29,720 nt of DNA from positions 1 to 29,720 of the forward strand of contig JADGJT010000295.1 of the NCBI GenBank assembly GCA_027604005.1. The letters are read 5' to 3'. Position numbers and translations under genes: made by a program. Within the stretch, counting starts at the first letter, position 1. Every line of letters starts with the position of its first letter. Below the pieces are notes generated by a model, which saw nothing but the letters and a program-made list of their open reading frames with translations, did not search any database and had not been told where the DNA came from. Of this stretch, positions 17,674 through 28,464 are shown piece after piece. This DNA is from Dinochytrium kinnereticum. Its lineage: Eukaryota; Chytridiomycota; Chytridiomycetes; Chytridiales; Chytridiaceae.

Positions 17674-18030
17674 AAAAGCGTGAAAAAAGCCAAGAACTTT
17701 GAACTCCTCCCTCCACATTCCACATTGACCACATTGACCAGCAGGTTTCGCCCAGCCATCGCAGATTGATCGCAGATGCGCATGGCGACGCACTGTGAGT
17801 TGGGCCTCATCCATCCACAGGCACTCACTCCTCGCGTGCCTCGGCCACTGCCACAAAGCGGCACACGCGAAACCCCCCACAAGAAATGAAACCACAAGGC
17901 CCAGCCCGCAGACACCGGCCGTCGCACACTGACCACCGCCAAGCGTTTGTTGACGGACCTGCACTGCCCGACCGCTGCCCTCTCAAACTCTCGTTGGCCT
18001 GCCCCTCCATCACCTCCAACGGACGACGCC
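17674..18030. other. Intergenic GC-rich region
   Basis: A 357-bp interval between the TIM-barrel gene and the LRR gene. It includes a tandem TTGACCACA repeat (near 17725). An upstream exon encoding a signal peptide for the LRR protein could be hidden here, but I could not identify one. Confidence 0.4.
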
Positions 18031-20485
18031 ATGGCCTCGTCTCGCACGGACTCGCAGTGCAAGCTGGTCGCCGACCTGTTCCCCGCGCTCAACTTTCCTG
18101 CGGCTGACTGCTGCCGGCGAGGTGATCCGATGGTCGTCAACTGCTCTTCGACGGGGGCCATCACGGAACTGTGAGGCAGATTCAGCTTTGATCCCCCGTT
18201 CTTTCTTGTGCGCGCATCAGTGGCTAATCTCACACATCACTCTCGCCGCTGCTCCTTTCAATCATAATCTAGGAGGTTTGAGCGGGTGCCGTTAGGAGGA
18301 ACCATCCCGGAAGGCATAGCGCAGCTCACGTTCTTGGAGAGGCTCGAGATCGAGTACGCTCAGTTGGAAGGGCGGATCCCTGACTCCATTGGGACCATGG
18401 CCAATCTTTGGATGCTGTCAGTTATTCTCTCTTTTTCTTTCTTCTTTCAGCTTTGCTTCATTGTTGATTCTAACTCGAGTGTGCAAACCAGATCCTTCAG
18501 GTCCAACAACCTGTCTGGGCCCATCCCGCCGTCTCTCGGAAACCTTTCCAACCTCAAGCTACTCAAGCTTCATGAGAATAGACTCGAGGGAGAGATACCT
18601 GCGTCCTTCGAGAATTTAAAGGAGCTATACTACTTGTGAGTCTTCATTTCCTTCCAACGTCTTTCAGGCCGGCACTAATAGAGCCCCTCCCCTCTTCCAA
18701 AAAAAAAAATGATAGTGATGTAAGGAATAATGCCCTGACTGGCGTCATCCCTTCTTTCCTGGGGAGTTTAAGCTTGAGAATGGACCGGATATCGCTCTCT
18801 GATAACCAGTTCACCGGTCCCATCCCGTCCTCCCTGGCCATCTACCCAGTCTTAGAGACCTTGTAAGTGGTTTTTTAAATTCTCAAGAGATTGTTCTTAT
18901 TCTTCGACATCATAGGAGGCTACATAATAATCTTTTGACCGGTTCCATTCCTTCATTCGTCTACCGCCTAAAGGAGCCGTAAGCCATAACACCCTTCATT
19001 AACTCTAGACATCACTTACATTCATTAATAATTTAGGGACGTTCGTTTCAACTGCTTCAGCAGCCAAGATGTCAACCCCGCTTTAATATCAGGTCGGGAG
19101 GACTTGTTCGTGTAAGGGCATCATTTTCCATACCCCCGAAAGCCATACTAACATCTCCTTCCACAGCGGCCAAAATATCAACCCTCGCTGCCGCTCGCCT
19201 GACCCCAGTACCAACCCACAAATCTCAACCGCCATAATCAATTCGACACCGACAACCATCATCTTAACACAAGTCATTAATAACTCCACATCCAATAACG
19301 AAAGTTTATTTCCTGCTGGTGTTAACCCCAATGATAACACCACCACGCAAAATGGCCCCTCTCCACCAAACAACAACCTCCCTGAACCAAACGCAAGCAC
19401 GACACCAGGAACCAACCAATCCACCCCAAACAACAACAGCGCGAACAACCCCGCAACGTCATCCACCAGCACTCCCTCCTCATCAAACCCAAACACCGCC
19501 CTGATCGCAGGATTATCCGCAGGAGCGGTTTTCCTGGTGATGTTGGCAATCATCGCCGGAATCCTGTTCCGCAGGAGAGCGACAAACCGCAAGAACGGGT
19601 CCGGGAACGGGTTTGGCGAGACAAGCAGAACTCATCTGGTCTCAAGGGCCAGACCCACTTCCAGTCATTCCAGTGACGAGGATCTTGAATACCGTCAAGG
19701 AGCCTCATCACTCCCCACAGCGCCTCCAATGCGAGCAGTGACCCGTCCTTCTCCTGTCATCGCGATTCAGACGCGAAATCTGGCAGTGCAGCAGATGGCA
19801 TCCACATCCTACCCATCACCAATCCCTATAGACACATCCCGTCTCTCACAGCAAACCATCACGATGGATCCAAGCACACTAACGGACCTTCGACCCACCT
19901 CCCCCGCAGACATGAAGCTCACCATGACGACACCCGCTCCCTTCCAAATCACCGAAACAAAATCCCCAGAGAAGCAACCCCCATCCGACACATTTTTGGT
20001 GCAAGTGAAGCACACGGCGAAATCGACCCCCGACCCCATGATTCAGCCAACCTATTTTCAGGTGAAGAAATGGACTTCAGATGAATTGACGCAGCATCTC
20101 GCATCTTCACGAGTCTCCATTCACACCATTCAATTATTCCAATGTAAGCCACCCTCTCCCTTTTCATTCTTTCCCCTCCCACAAACAAAAAAAAAAAGAA
20201 AAAAAAAATGAGTTTTATTTAGAGTAATAACAACCCAACCCCAAAGCTCACCGAATAACGGTTCGCAAATTCAACAAAATGACACTATAGACGAGCAAAA
20301 ATCCGTGTGTGAAGGACGAGAAAGAGGTGGAAAAGATTCTCCTGATCATCGAAGCAATACGGAGCACGGGTTCCCAGGGAGGATTGAGGATCCCCACAAG
20401 AAGCACGTCAATCGATCAGATTATAATCACGTCGCCTTTTGAGAGCTTTCCGGATGGTTCAAGTCCACCAAAGTATTCTTCTTGA
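18031..20485 (+). CDS. LRR / transmembrane / SAM receptor-like protein, stop in SAM region
   Basis: Exons: 18031-18170, 18273-18416, 18492-18635, 18716-18862, 18916-18978, 19037-19111, 19167-20143, then a probable last exon 20247-20485. The N-terminus resembles an LRR cap (LFPALNFPAADCC). About seven plant-type LRRs follow (for example NNLSGPIPPSLGNLSNLKLL). Next come a Ser/Thr/Asn/Pro-rich stalk, a TM helix (LIAGLSAGAVFLVMLAIIAG) with a basic stop-transfer, a long cytosolic linker, and the start of a probable SAM domain (WTSDELTQHLASS). The first six introns are all phase 2 and lie at LRR borders. The last exon continues the SAM pattern (ITVRKFNKM, then KDEKEVEKILLIIEAI) but carries an in-frame TAG at 20288-20290. 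The protein is 577 residues if it ends there and about 642 if the TAG were sense. No kinase follows. No signal peptide was found, so a 5' exon may be missing. Confidence 0.72.
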
Positions 20486-21240
20486 GAGGACGAGCTGTGG
20501 AAATGGTGCACTTTGTCATTATTAATAGAGTGGCGGATGGGTGCTGAGGATTGTTGAGGAATTCAAGGTGGATCATCGCCTATAACTATGGCATTGTCTT
20601 TTTCCACCATTTCAGAACTTTCCCCGCCTTCCACCTTTCTTTTTCTTTTCGTTTCCTTTTACCTATTCTGTTTCTTACAATAATAACAACAAAAAATAAT
20701 GTATGTATCTATGCAAAAATACGTGAAGGAGATTCATCTTGAAGATTCCATACGTACCTAATATCAACACAGATTTCAGGTGATCTAATTAATTGAATGC
20801 GAGGTCCGCTATTTACTTCACGCCCCTTCCTATGACAAATGAAAAAACCGCCCTCTTCGTCAACCCTCTCACGAGTCTCATCATACACAAACATCGCAAA
20901 TGCGCCGTACATAACTGGAGAGTGATGCTCGGCGGCCCCAAAAAAAAAATTGCAAGGTCATATTACAAAAATAAAACCAGCGGTATTGAGCATGTCCTTT
21001 TATTCCAAAAGAAAGAAAAAAAAAAGGCCTTAAGCAACGAGGCATGACAAAGCAAAGAGGTAGGAAAGCGGGAACGGCGTGATATTCCACCAACAGCAAG
21101 CACGAAAAAAACTGATAAGAGCCAATAGAAGGCAAAAAAAGAGTGAAAAAAAAAACAAAACAAAAAAACAACAAAAGCAATCTCTTAAAAAACAAAAAAA
21201 AAAAATAGAGTCACCAACAAAACGAAAAATAATAAAACCA
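20486..21240. other. Intergenic A-rich region
   Basis: No supported gene. The right half (about 21010-21240) is strongly A-rich with many A-tracts broken by single C or G, and probably includes the 3' end of the minus-strand TspO-like gene. Confidence 0.5.
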
Positions 21241-22541
21241 TCAACCGCGATTAGCCGCCACAAACTTCCTAGAAAGCGCCGCAACATTCAACACCACCAA
21301 AAGCGCGCACCCAAACCCAACCACCGCCGCACCCACCTCAGCAGTCATCGCGATCCTCTCAGCAGCAGCACCAGGGTACTTTGCAATCGCCCCATTGTGA
21401 GGCATGGAAGAAAGGGCCCAGACAACCACCAAGGCAAATGTCAGGTCTTGGAATTTGGCGAGGATAAAGAGGGTCAGGAGGGTCAGGAGGGTGAGGGCTG
21501 CTTGGGAGACGAGAAGGGTTGATGAGGGGTTTTCGGGGTCGATGGGGAGGAACACAGAGAAGAAATTGACGGTTGAGGCTATTGTGGGAGAGTGGTGTCG
21601 GGTTAGGTTTTTTAAGCATGAAACAAAAGAAAAAGAACCACCAGCGAAGGAAGAAAAACAAGGAACGAAACACATTCCATAAATATGAAACATCAAAATA
21701 AAACAAAACCACATCCAAACAAATAAAAGAAGGAGAGATCCTAACGACAGCAAGAAAAAAAACTCACCACAAACCAACCATCCAAAGTACAAAGAAAAGG
21801 TCCCACCAACAAGCACCCTAGTCCACAAAGACTCCCTCCTAGCCCGAACATCCGCCACCTCCCCAATCAACGGTTCAACTTCAGCCTGATCCACGGCCAG
21901 CACACCGTAAGCCAAGTTCCTCGAGTAAGGATGAACGCGATACCAGATGAGGCCAACAGAGGAGAGAAGGAACAAGATGACAAAGAAGGAGGCGAGGTGG
22001 TAGTTATGGCTGAAGACAAAGAGCCAGAGGGCGTTGAAGAAGCATGAGGCGACTGATTTCGGAGGGAACAGGTGCGTTAGATTTCATGGGGGGAAGTGCA
22101 ATGGGGTGTGCTGGGAACTGGCGAGTTTTTGGCCTTCATAATGCCGTTAAAGTAGATCCACATCCATCTCCACAAACCCCACCAAACTCACTTAAAAGAA
22201 AACCACTCACCAAAAAGCCAAGAAACCCTCCCCTCAATCACCTCAAAAGCCCCAGCATCCCACCCCCTCACCTTCCCCCCAACAAAGGTCCCTGGCAGCA
22301 GCTGAAACACCACAAAAGCCAACACAAACGTATAAATCAGTCCCCAAATCGAGAAAGCGTATCGAGCGGGCACGATCCACACTCCCGCCGACGGGCTCTG
22401 AGTCGAGTTGAATGCATTGGAGAGGTCATCGGAGGAGGGAGGGGTTGGCTTTCCCTCGTTGAAGGCGGCCCTGGAGAGGAAGTTGGTGGCGATGGTGCCT
22501 GCGAAGGCGAGGGCGTTGGCGATGCGGAGGAGGAGGGGCAT
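21241..22541 (-). CDS. TspO/MBR-like multi-pass membrane protein
   Basis: Three exons: 22541-22211, 22052-21768 and 21578-21241, joined by GTGAGT/CAG and GTGAGT/TAG introns, giving 317 residues. The segment ARYAFSIWGLIYTFVLAFVV matches the pattern of bacterial tryptophan-rich TspO/MBR-related proteins (YAFSIWGLIY). Later segments (FFNALWLFVFSHN, ASFFVILFLLSSVGLIWYR, LYFGWLVCGAS, LALTLLTLLTLFILAKFQ and a final AAVVGFGCALLVVLNVAAL) give about eight to nine membrane helices in total. Homologues bind or transport hydrophobic ligands or have unknown roles, and this protein's ligand is not evident. Both splice junctions keep the frame and rejoin hydrophobic helices, which supports the model. The ATG at 22541 directly precedes the first helix. 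Confidence 0.75.
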
Positions 22542-23052
22542 CGCTTGCTGTGATGCTCTGTGTGGGGGATGTGTGGATGGGTGGGTGGGGAAGGTGCGAA
22601 GGGGTTTTGAGTTGCCTGCTTGGAGGTGACAATTTATTGGATGGCTGATTCCGCTGTCGACTGGCCGATGCGTGACCGGCAAGTCCGCCCGCCATGACTT
22701 CTTCACTCACGACTGCAAACACCGTCTGTCCACTGCCCGTGCATTGAAGCGGATGGAATGGATATGCATGCGTGCATTGTTAAGTTAAATACAAACACCA
22801 CTCAGCTCAAACGATGGAGGCTGGGACAGAACAAGTACCAAAAAGATACGTGATAGACAGAGAAACATGGGAACGGGGTGACTTTTAAAACCCCTAGGTA
22901 ATAATAAACCAACGGGAGAAAGGAAAAAACAAAACAAATGCAGAAACAGAAAAGGGAAGAAGGACAACTTCCTTCCCTACGAAACCCTTACAAATACAAA
23001 GAAGAAGGAAAGGACATAATAAAAGACAAAAGAAAAGAAAAACCAAACAACC
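22542..23052. other. Intergenic region
   Basis: It should hold the promoter of the TspO-like gene (left) and the 3' UTR of the phosphotransferase gene (right, A-rich). No gene is supported. Confidence 0.5.
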
Positions 23053-25298
23053 TCACTTCTTCTTTCCCTTCATGGCCGACCGCGTCCTTCTCGCGATAGG
23101 CGAATCCGAGCTCCTCCTCCTCCTCCCCCCCTCTCCAATCACACCCACATTCCCCTCACCACCCCCCCTCTTCCCAACCCTCAAGCAATAAATCCCAAAA
23201 ATCTCACAAAGCTCTCCAACCACCCTCCTCACCAACCCCACATACATCCACACAGCAATCCCCACAGCCCCCCAAATGCCCCACTCCTCGGTCCCCAAAA
23301 CACCAGCCCGCACGCCCCAAGAAACCGCGATCCCAAGCGGTAGTACAATCAAAGTCGGCAGGTGGATAAAAGGGAAGGGTCTCTTTGCAACGTGGGCGAC
23401 GATGATGGATCCCACGTGATGGCCTTGGAGGAAAGTGATGGCGATGGCGTAGGGGACGATGTGGGTTGGGATGATGGTTGGGGAGGCGAAGGCCCAGTAG
23501 GAGGAGAGGGCGACGAAGAAGATGAGAGGTAGGATGCCGAGGAATGGAGGGAGGAGGGAGCGGCGGTTTGAGCGGCGGGCGACGATGACGTTGTAGCCAC
23601 TTTCAAAAAAAAAAAGAAGGTTTCATAAGAGTTCGTTCATAACAAAGCAATACTTCTCTGAAAGAAAACGAGAAATACAAAAAAAAAAAAAAAAAAAGGT
23701 GTGGAATGGTTAAAACATCGCAATTACCTGCTAACAATGTTAAAAACAACAACCACGGCCGCAAAGTAGATAAACGCATGATTAATCTGCATCTCAGCAA
23801 CCCATCCCAACATCGCCTTAACGTCCGCCGAAACCAGATCACCGATCAAATTATTCCAAACCTGGTTACCTAAAAGAAAAACGAGTCCACCCAGCCATTA
23901 AAATCCATCGCGAAAACGGAAAAAGGATCAATAAATTACAAAGAAAGGAAAATGATTAAAAGATATCTCACCATATATAGCCGTAACAATAAACACAAAA
24001 CAAACGCTAAGCAATCCCTCGACGGGCCCACTACAGTAACTAAGGTAAAGAACGCCAGTGTGGTACTCTTCCCAAGTGCTTAGATAAAAGTTTGACAGAG
24101 CTAACAAGACGGAGAGGTTAGCTTAATTGATTCTGAGGTATGAAAACACCTGAAAAAATTCATAAGAGAATCTATTAACAAGAAAAATAAAAAAAGACTC
24201 ACTTGACATCAGCGTGAACACCAACCACCCCGACGGCCCAACACCTAAAGCGTTCGCTCCAACGATGGACCCAAGACCAGTGTTAAGAGCGTCACATCCG
24301 CTACACGATAAAGTAAGAAAAAAGTTCAACGGAAAGAAAAAATATGGAGAGGCCCTCACCGTTTCCCCCCCCCCCCCAAAAAAAAAAAAAAAACTCACTG
24401 ATCAAACAGCTCCCCTAAAGGCCCTGACGTCCCCGTCCGTCTCGCCTGTTTTCCATCAATAGCATCAAAAGACTGGTACAAGAACAGTCCAACTGCAAAG
24501 CTAGTTTCAAAGCCAAAGAGAAAGCATCCCGGGAAACCCACGTTATAATCCAAAAAACGATCAAGGCAAACCAAACAGGAAAAAGGAAGTACCTATAATA
24601 AGCCCAAGACGGCACAGTCTCAGTCAAGCTCGGCGCAAACCATAGCAGCGTGATCAAATTAATGACTACGAACGAGAAGCCAGAGAGGGTAATGACGTTA
24701 GGCCTTTTTTATATTTAGAGGAGTTTTTTTTGTTGTATAGATTGGTAGAGAACGGAAGTTAACGTTTTTGGCCGATGAATAAAACACAAAAGCGTGCACG
24801 CTCAGATTTACGCGATAAAAGTGTGAATGGATGCCGATGCACATTTCGTTTTAACCAGTTCATCCCCATCCATGAAAACCACATCATCGTTAAAAATGAA
24901 AGGCTTTCACCACTTTCATCAGAGTCAAAATGAATGTTTGGATTCAAGAGCTAATAGCAACCAACTTCATCCCTCTTTCCCCAAGAGAAACCAATCCGTA
25001 CCAATCCAAAAAATATGTCAAAGCCACGATGGTCAAGCCCGCATTCAAACCCAAATCATACCCACACCCAGCCTCCCACTGCGGCTCCCATTTAAAAACA
25101 GAAGGTAAACAGATAAAAGACTCACGCCACCCAAGTTGGAAACACCTTCACCAACGGCGTCCACCAGTAAGGATTCAGAATGCGATTCGCAATGAACGAT
25201 TTATCAATCGACTTGTATTTATACTGACGGAGGCAATGAATGTCGTTTGTGTTAAAGTACTTTGCTGCCTTTTGCGAAGGCAGTGGATGATCGGGCAT
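23053..25298 (-). CDS. CPT1/EPT1: Choline/ethanolamine phosphotransferase
   Basis: Catalyses the last Kennedy-pathway step: CDP-choline or CDP-ethanolamine plus diacylglycerol to phosphatidylcholine or phosphatidylethanolamine, in ER/Golgi membranes. Seven exons: 25298-25126, 24703-24593, 24500-24399, 24300-24203, 24100-23972, 23869-23728 and 23599-23053, giving 433 residues, close to the usual 390-420. The CDP-alcohol phosphotransferase motif D-G-x2-A-R-x8-G-x3-D-x3-D is complete and spans exons 3 and 4 ([14 protein letters not shown], then GELFDHGCD). Other family landmarks are [31 protein letters not shown] and [16 protein letters not shown]. The C-terminus ends in basic residues (KGKKK), which may act as an ER retrieval signal. 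Two introns contain long homopolymer runs. Divergent from apicortin, with 540 bp between the ATGs. Choline versus ethanolamine preference cannot be read from the sequence. Confidence 0.95.
23679..23697. repeat. A19 homopolymer in an intron
   Basis: Nineteen A's on the plus strand inside intron 6 of the phosphotransferase gene. On the coding strand this is a long T-tract upstream of the acceptor, so it could serve as a polypyrimidine tract. Confidence 0.85.
24365..24393. repeat. C13-A16 homopolymer junction in an intron
   Basis: A run of 13 C's followed directly by 16 A's, in intron 3 of the phosphotransferase gene. Run lengths at such sites are prone to sequencing or assembly error and to real slippage. 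Confidence 0.85.
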
Positions 25299-25838
25299 GG
25301 CTTGCTTTGATCCTTGCGTTGCGGTGTGAACGGGTGGGGGGTTGGAGATGGATGGATTTGTTGCTGAAGTGCGTTGGGTGCAAAAATCGGAAAAATTACT
25401 TTGGGGGTGACAAGGTTGACCCCTTCAACACCCTCAACTGTTGCATGCGGTTCGAATCCACACGAACCAGCAATTCTTACGCGTTCAACAACACGCGTCT
25501 GATGCTTCCACGCGTGCTTATCTTCTCTGCGCAACTGCTTCTCGCGCAACAAACGCATTTCATGCAGGCAAAGAGTGGTCACGTTTCCGTTCTGCAGGAT
25601 CGAAGCCAACACCATCACCCCATCCAACATCCCGTCCAATACACACACCTCCCGTCCGATTCCATGGCTTCTTTGCGGAAATCAAGAAAGAGAAGGAGGC
25701 ACCGCATTTGGGTTCTGATTGGCATCCTGTTAGAAAAAGATTCCAGAACCTCATGACCATCAGTCAAATAAAAGCCCCGAGGTTAAACATAAGGTCCATC
25801 ACCTCATCTCAACCCCCAAAGAGAGAAAAAACAACGAC
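25299..25838. promoter_or_regulatory. Divergent promoter region, phosphotransferase / apicortin
   Basis: A 540-bp region between two outward-facing start codons, so it should contain both promoters. A short hairpin-forming inverted repeat (GGTTCG...CGAACC) lies at 25449-25468. No clear TATA box was assigned for either gene, and the open frames across it look like chance. Confidence 0.5.
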
Positions 25839-26643
25839 ATGTCCCCAGCCAACGACGTCACAGCAAGATTGACCGACGCCTCAAAGTATACGGTAAGGAG
25901 AGTTGATGCAAGGTAACCCCTTTCGGCCCCTAATTCGTTTAATGTACACAGGGATCCCACAAGGAGCGATTTGATGCTGATGGGAAGGGAAAGGGTTTGG
26001 CAGGGAGGAAGAATCTTGTGTGCAATGATGGGAGCACCAGCTCAGCTTCCAGGGATCATATTGTTGATAAGACGCCTGTAAAGGTATGATATTACTTTTT
26101 CCATGCTTCAACACTGAGAAATATTAAGGTGCCCTTGCCGCTTCCTTTTTTTCCCCAACATTCTACCGGAAAATGATAAACCCTAACTCCACTAACATGT
26201 TTCTTTCTCCCACCAAACCTTAAAATAGCAAGCGACAAAACCTACAGTCAAGGCCAAAACCGACGCAGAAACCTACGGCGAGAAACCACGCAAGATCATC
26301 GTCTTTCAGTATGGGGACAAGAACCATGCTGGTGAATCGCTGATGCTTACCAAACAAAAGTTCCCAAGCATGAAACAAGTGAATGAGCAGATGATCAAGA
26401 TGATCCCGACTGGGAAGGCAAAGGTTGTGGTGGACCGGAACATGAAGGAGGTGAAGGGGTTGGAAGATTTTGTGGATGGTGAGTTGTTAATTGTTTTTCT
26501 GCGTGCTTTCCTTTTGGATAGTCATCCTATAATAACGCATTGTTATCTTACGCGTGAATCCAGGTGGTATTTACCTCGCCATCACCGCGTTCGACAGGTC
26601 AAAGCTCGACCCGACCAAAGTCCCCGTCAAGTTCTCCAAATAA
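25839..26643 (+). CDS. Apicortin (partial p25-alpha plus doublecortin domain)
   Basis: Apicortins combine a partial p25-alpha (TPPP) domain with a doublecortin domain and bind and stabilise microtubules. Exons: 25839-25892, 25952-26083, 26229-26478 and 26564-26643; all introns have GT/AG ends (GTAAGG, GTATGA and GTGAGT donors). The protein is 171 residues. Residues 10-37 hold the p25-alpha signature RLTDASKYTGSHKERFD followed by the GxGxGxxGR motif (GKGKGLAGR). The next conserved p25-alpha stretch (SGYV..Y) is not recognisable. Residues about 83-155 form the doublecortin domain: KIIVFQYGDKNHAGESLML, then FPSMKQVNEQM, then VKGLEDFVDGGIYLAI. This size and order match known apicortins of Apicomplexa, Trichoplax and zoosporic fungi. 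In a flagellated fungus it is probably linked to zoospore microtubules or the basal body (inference). Confidence 0.92.
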
Positions 26644-27165
26644 CTAAGCGAAACAATTGAAATAAAAAGCAGGTGTCTAATACCCATTGAAATTAAAGCC
26701 ATCCCTCGTCCTTTATCCGCTGCAAAGCCAGAAAAAGACCTTTGCGATTGTGCCGCATATTTTTAGTCCTTTTTTTTAATTTTTTCTTCTATGCATAACA
26801 AGTTCACAGAGGAACAGGCGAGAGTATCTGTGCGTACCAAGCGACCCGTTACGATGGCTGGGACAAATTTCGCGGTTGGAGGAGGTGATGATTTGATGTT
26901 GAGAATACCATGATACAATCCATAGAAATGCATTAACGCTTTAATTTCTTTTGCAGTTTCTTCCCTTTCCTTCACGTCTTGCGCTATGAATGGCGATGTG
27001 AATGAAGGGCGTGAGCTTTTCTAGCTTGGCCTATAAGGGAATGCTTGGAGGTTGTGCCCATTTAATTATTGCTAATTGAATGTACAAATCCTTCCCCTCC
27101 AACATCTCACATCCATCCTCACGACCCAACCTTCGACCCCTCCTCATCCATTAACCACCACCGAT
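26644..27165. other. Intergenic region
   Basis: Holds the 3' UTR of apicortin (a possible AATAAA near 26662) and upstream sequence of the F-box pseudogene. No gene is supported. Confidence 0.5.
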
Positions 27166-28464
27166 ATGCCCATCTTTCGCCTCCCCGACGACGTGCTTTC
27201 CACCATTCTTATGCCATTCCTGTCCCTCAAGGATCTTCACAACATCCAAGAGGCTCCGTTGACTCTCCTTACCAGCCATGACGGAAACCCTCGACTTTAT
27301 CTCAATACCTTTCTTCCTCTTCATCGATAAACTCGGAATCCGTCAGAGGTCTGCCCAACGGTTAATCATTAAACTTTTGACGAGGGGTCGATAAAGCTTC
27401 TTCCAACCCCTCAGAGCCTGAATCCGAGAAACAAGATGAAGATAATGTTTGAAATGGTATGTCGGTCGCTTCAGAAGTTGAACCTTTTCGATGCGTCGTT
27501 CGAGGTGGCGATGCCTTTTTTTACGTCGTGCTTGCGGCCCTGTGAGAACCTGACCCATCTGCACCCACTGAGTTTAAGACTTCGCTGATCGATGATTCCA
27601 ATTTATCTGCTACCGTCGCAGGGTTAAAACGATTGACGTGGTTGGACCTTTAATGGTAGAATAGCTCAGTAGCTTACTGAATTCTATTTGACGCTTTTTT
27701 TATGTGTCCAACTTCATTTAATTGGCCTTAAGTTCGGCAAGCCATCATGGCCTTACTTTAAAACGATCACATCGTTGCTGAGTCGACAAGCTGGTCTCTT
27801 GAAGCTCGAGTTCTACTACTTTTCAAAGCTTTGATGAGTTGTTTCAAGAGGATTTTATCGTCAAACTCCCACCACTTGCGTAGCTTGAAGTGTTATTCGT
27901 AGAGCATAACATTGACCTGTTGAAGTTATGTCCAGTCTTTCGCCTTGGTCAAACCTCCAAATCTCCAAATCCTACACTACGAAATTCATAGCACGAGTTT
28001 TTTTTTGGGAGGGCCTGTTGCGTCTTCTCGGAACCACGCTTAGACTCATGGCTTAAGTGCAAGGGTGTTACGTCGATGTCTCTCGGTGAGATGCTCACAT
28101 TGCTATTGCCTCCCCGTTTAAAGATCCAGAGCCTCTCACTTTCATTTAAACACTTTTTTATTGTTGACGATAAGGTACCCTCCAGAAAATGCCTGAAAAG
28201 TTAACACAATTACCCCTCCTCAAGACCCTATCCTTGCCGACATCACCACAATGTGATGAGGACATACTTGCGGACCTGTCTCCCCTAACGGCAGTTTTTA
28301 ATTTTAGATGGGGAGATTCTCGGGGTTACCTCACTTTAATCCTGAACTTCAACGCGGTGTTTGCCTCTATATCAAACACCATGTCCAAGTTCTTCGGAAA
28401 TCTTGTCGTTCTTCGATTACTGAAGTTTGATTGTGACCCTCCTTATGCTTGCCCAAGTCGTTGA
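27166..28464 (+). pseudogene. F-box/LRR-type gene remnant
   Basis: The ATG at 27166 opens a 54-residue frame starting MPIFRLPDDVLSTILMPFLS, a good F-box (the SKP1-binding module of SCF ubiquitin ligases). The frame ends at TAA 27328-27330. Downstream, short pieces with LRR character appear in changing frames: CENLTHLHPLSLR (about 27540-27580), ATVAGLKRLTWLDL (about 27610-27650, ending in TAA) and LPLLKTLSLP...CDEDILADL (28189-28464). No introns restoring a single frame were found. It looks like an F-box/LRR gene broken by several stops and frameshifts. An alternative is a short functional F-box protein of 54 residues, which is less likely. The 3' end meets the minus-strand hydrolase remnant tail to tail. 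Confidence 0.6.

Noticed and set aside
17272..17964. 230-residue open frame on the minus strand opposite the TIM-barrel gene
   Set aside because: It is antisense to a well-supported coding frame in GC-rich DNA and shows no domain-like pattern. Long antisense frames arise by chance in such sequence.
20301..20445. Alternative last exon of the LRR gene in another frame (splice to TATAG at 20290)
   Set aside because: It is open for about 60 codons but gives a hydrophilic sequence without SAM character, whereas the frame containing the TAG continues the SAM pattern. Kept only as a possibility for RNA-seq.
23101..23170. CT-rich stretch as a possible microsatellite or regulatory tract
   Set aside because: It lies inside the last exon of the phosphotransferase and encodes its basic, glycine-rich C-terminal tail.
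25449..25459. Perfect tRNA B-box-like sequence GGTTCGAATCC
   Set aside because: No matching acceptor stem, D-arm or anticodon arm could be folded at the right distance on either strand. It is better explained as part of the short GGTTCG...CGAACC inverted repeat.
25262..25756. 164-residue plus-strand frame in the divergent promoter
   Set aside because: It overlaps the first exon of the phosphotransferase and the upstream region of apicortin, and has no domain-like composition.
26763..26975. 70-residue minus-strand frame after apicortin
   Set aside because: Low-complexity Lys/Glu ends, no motif and no supporting splice or start context.
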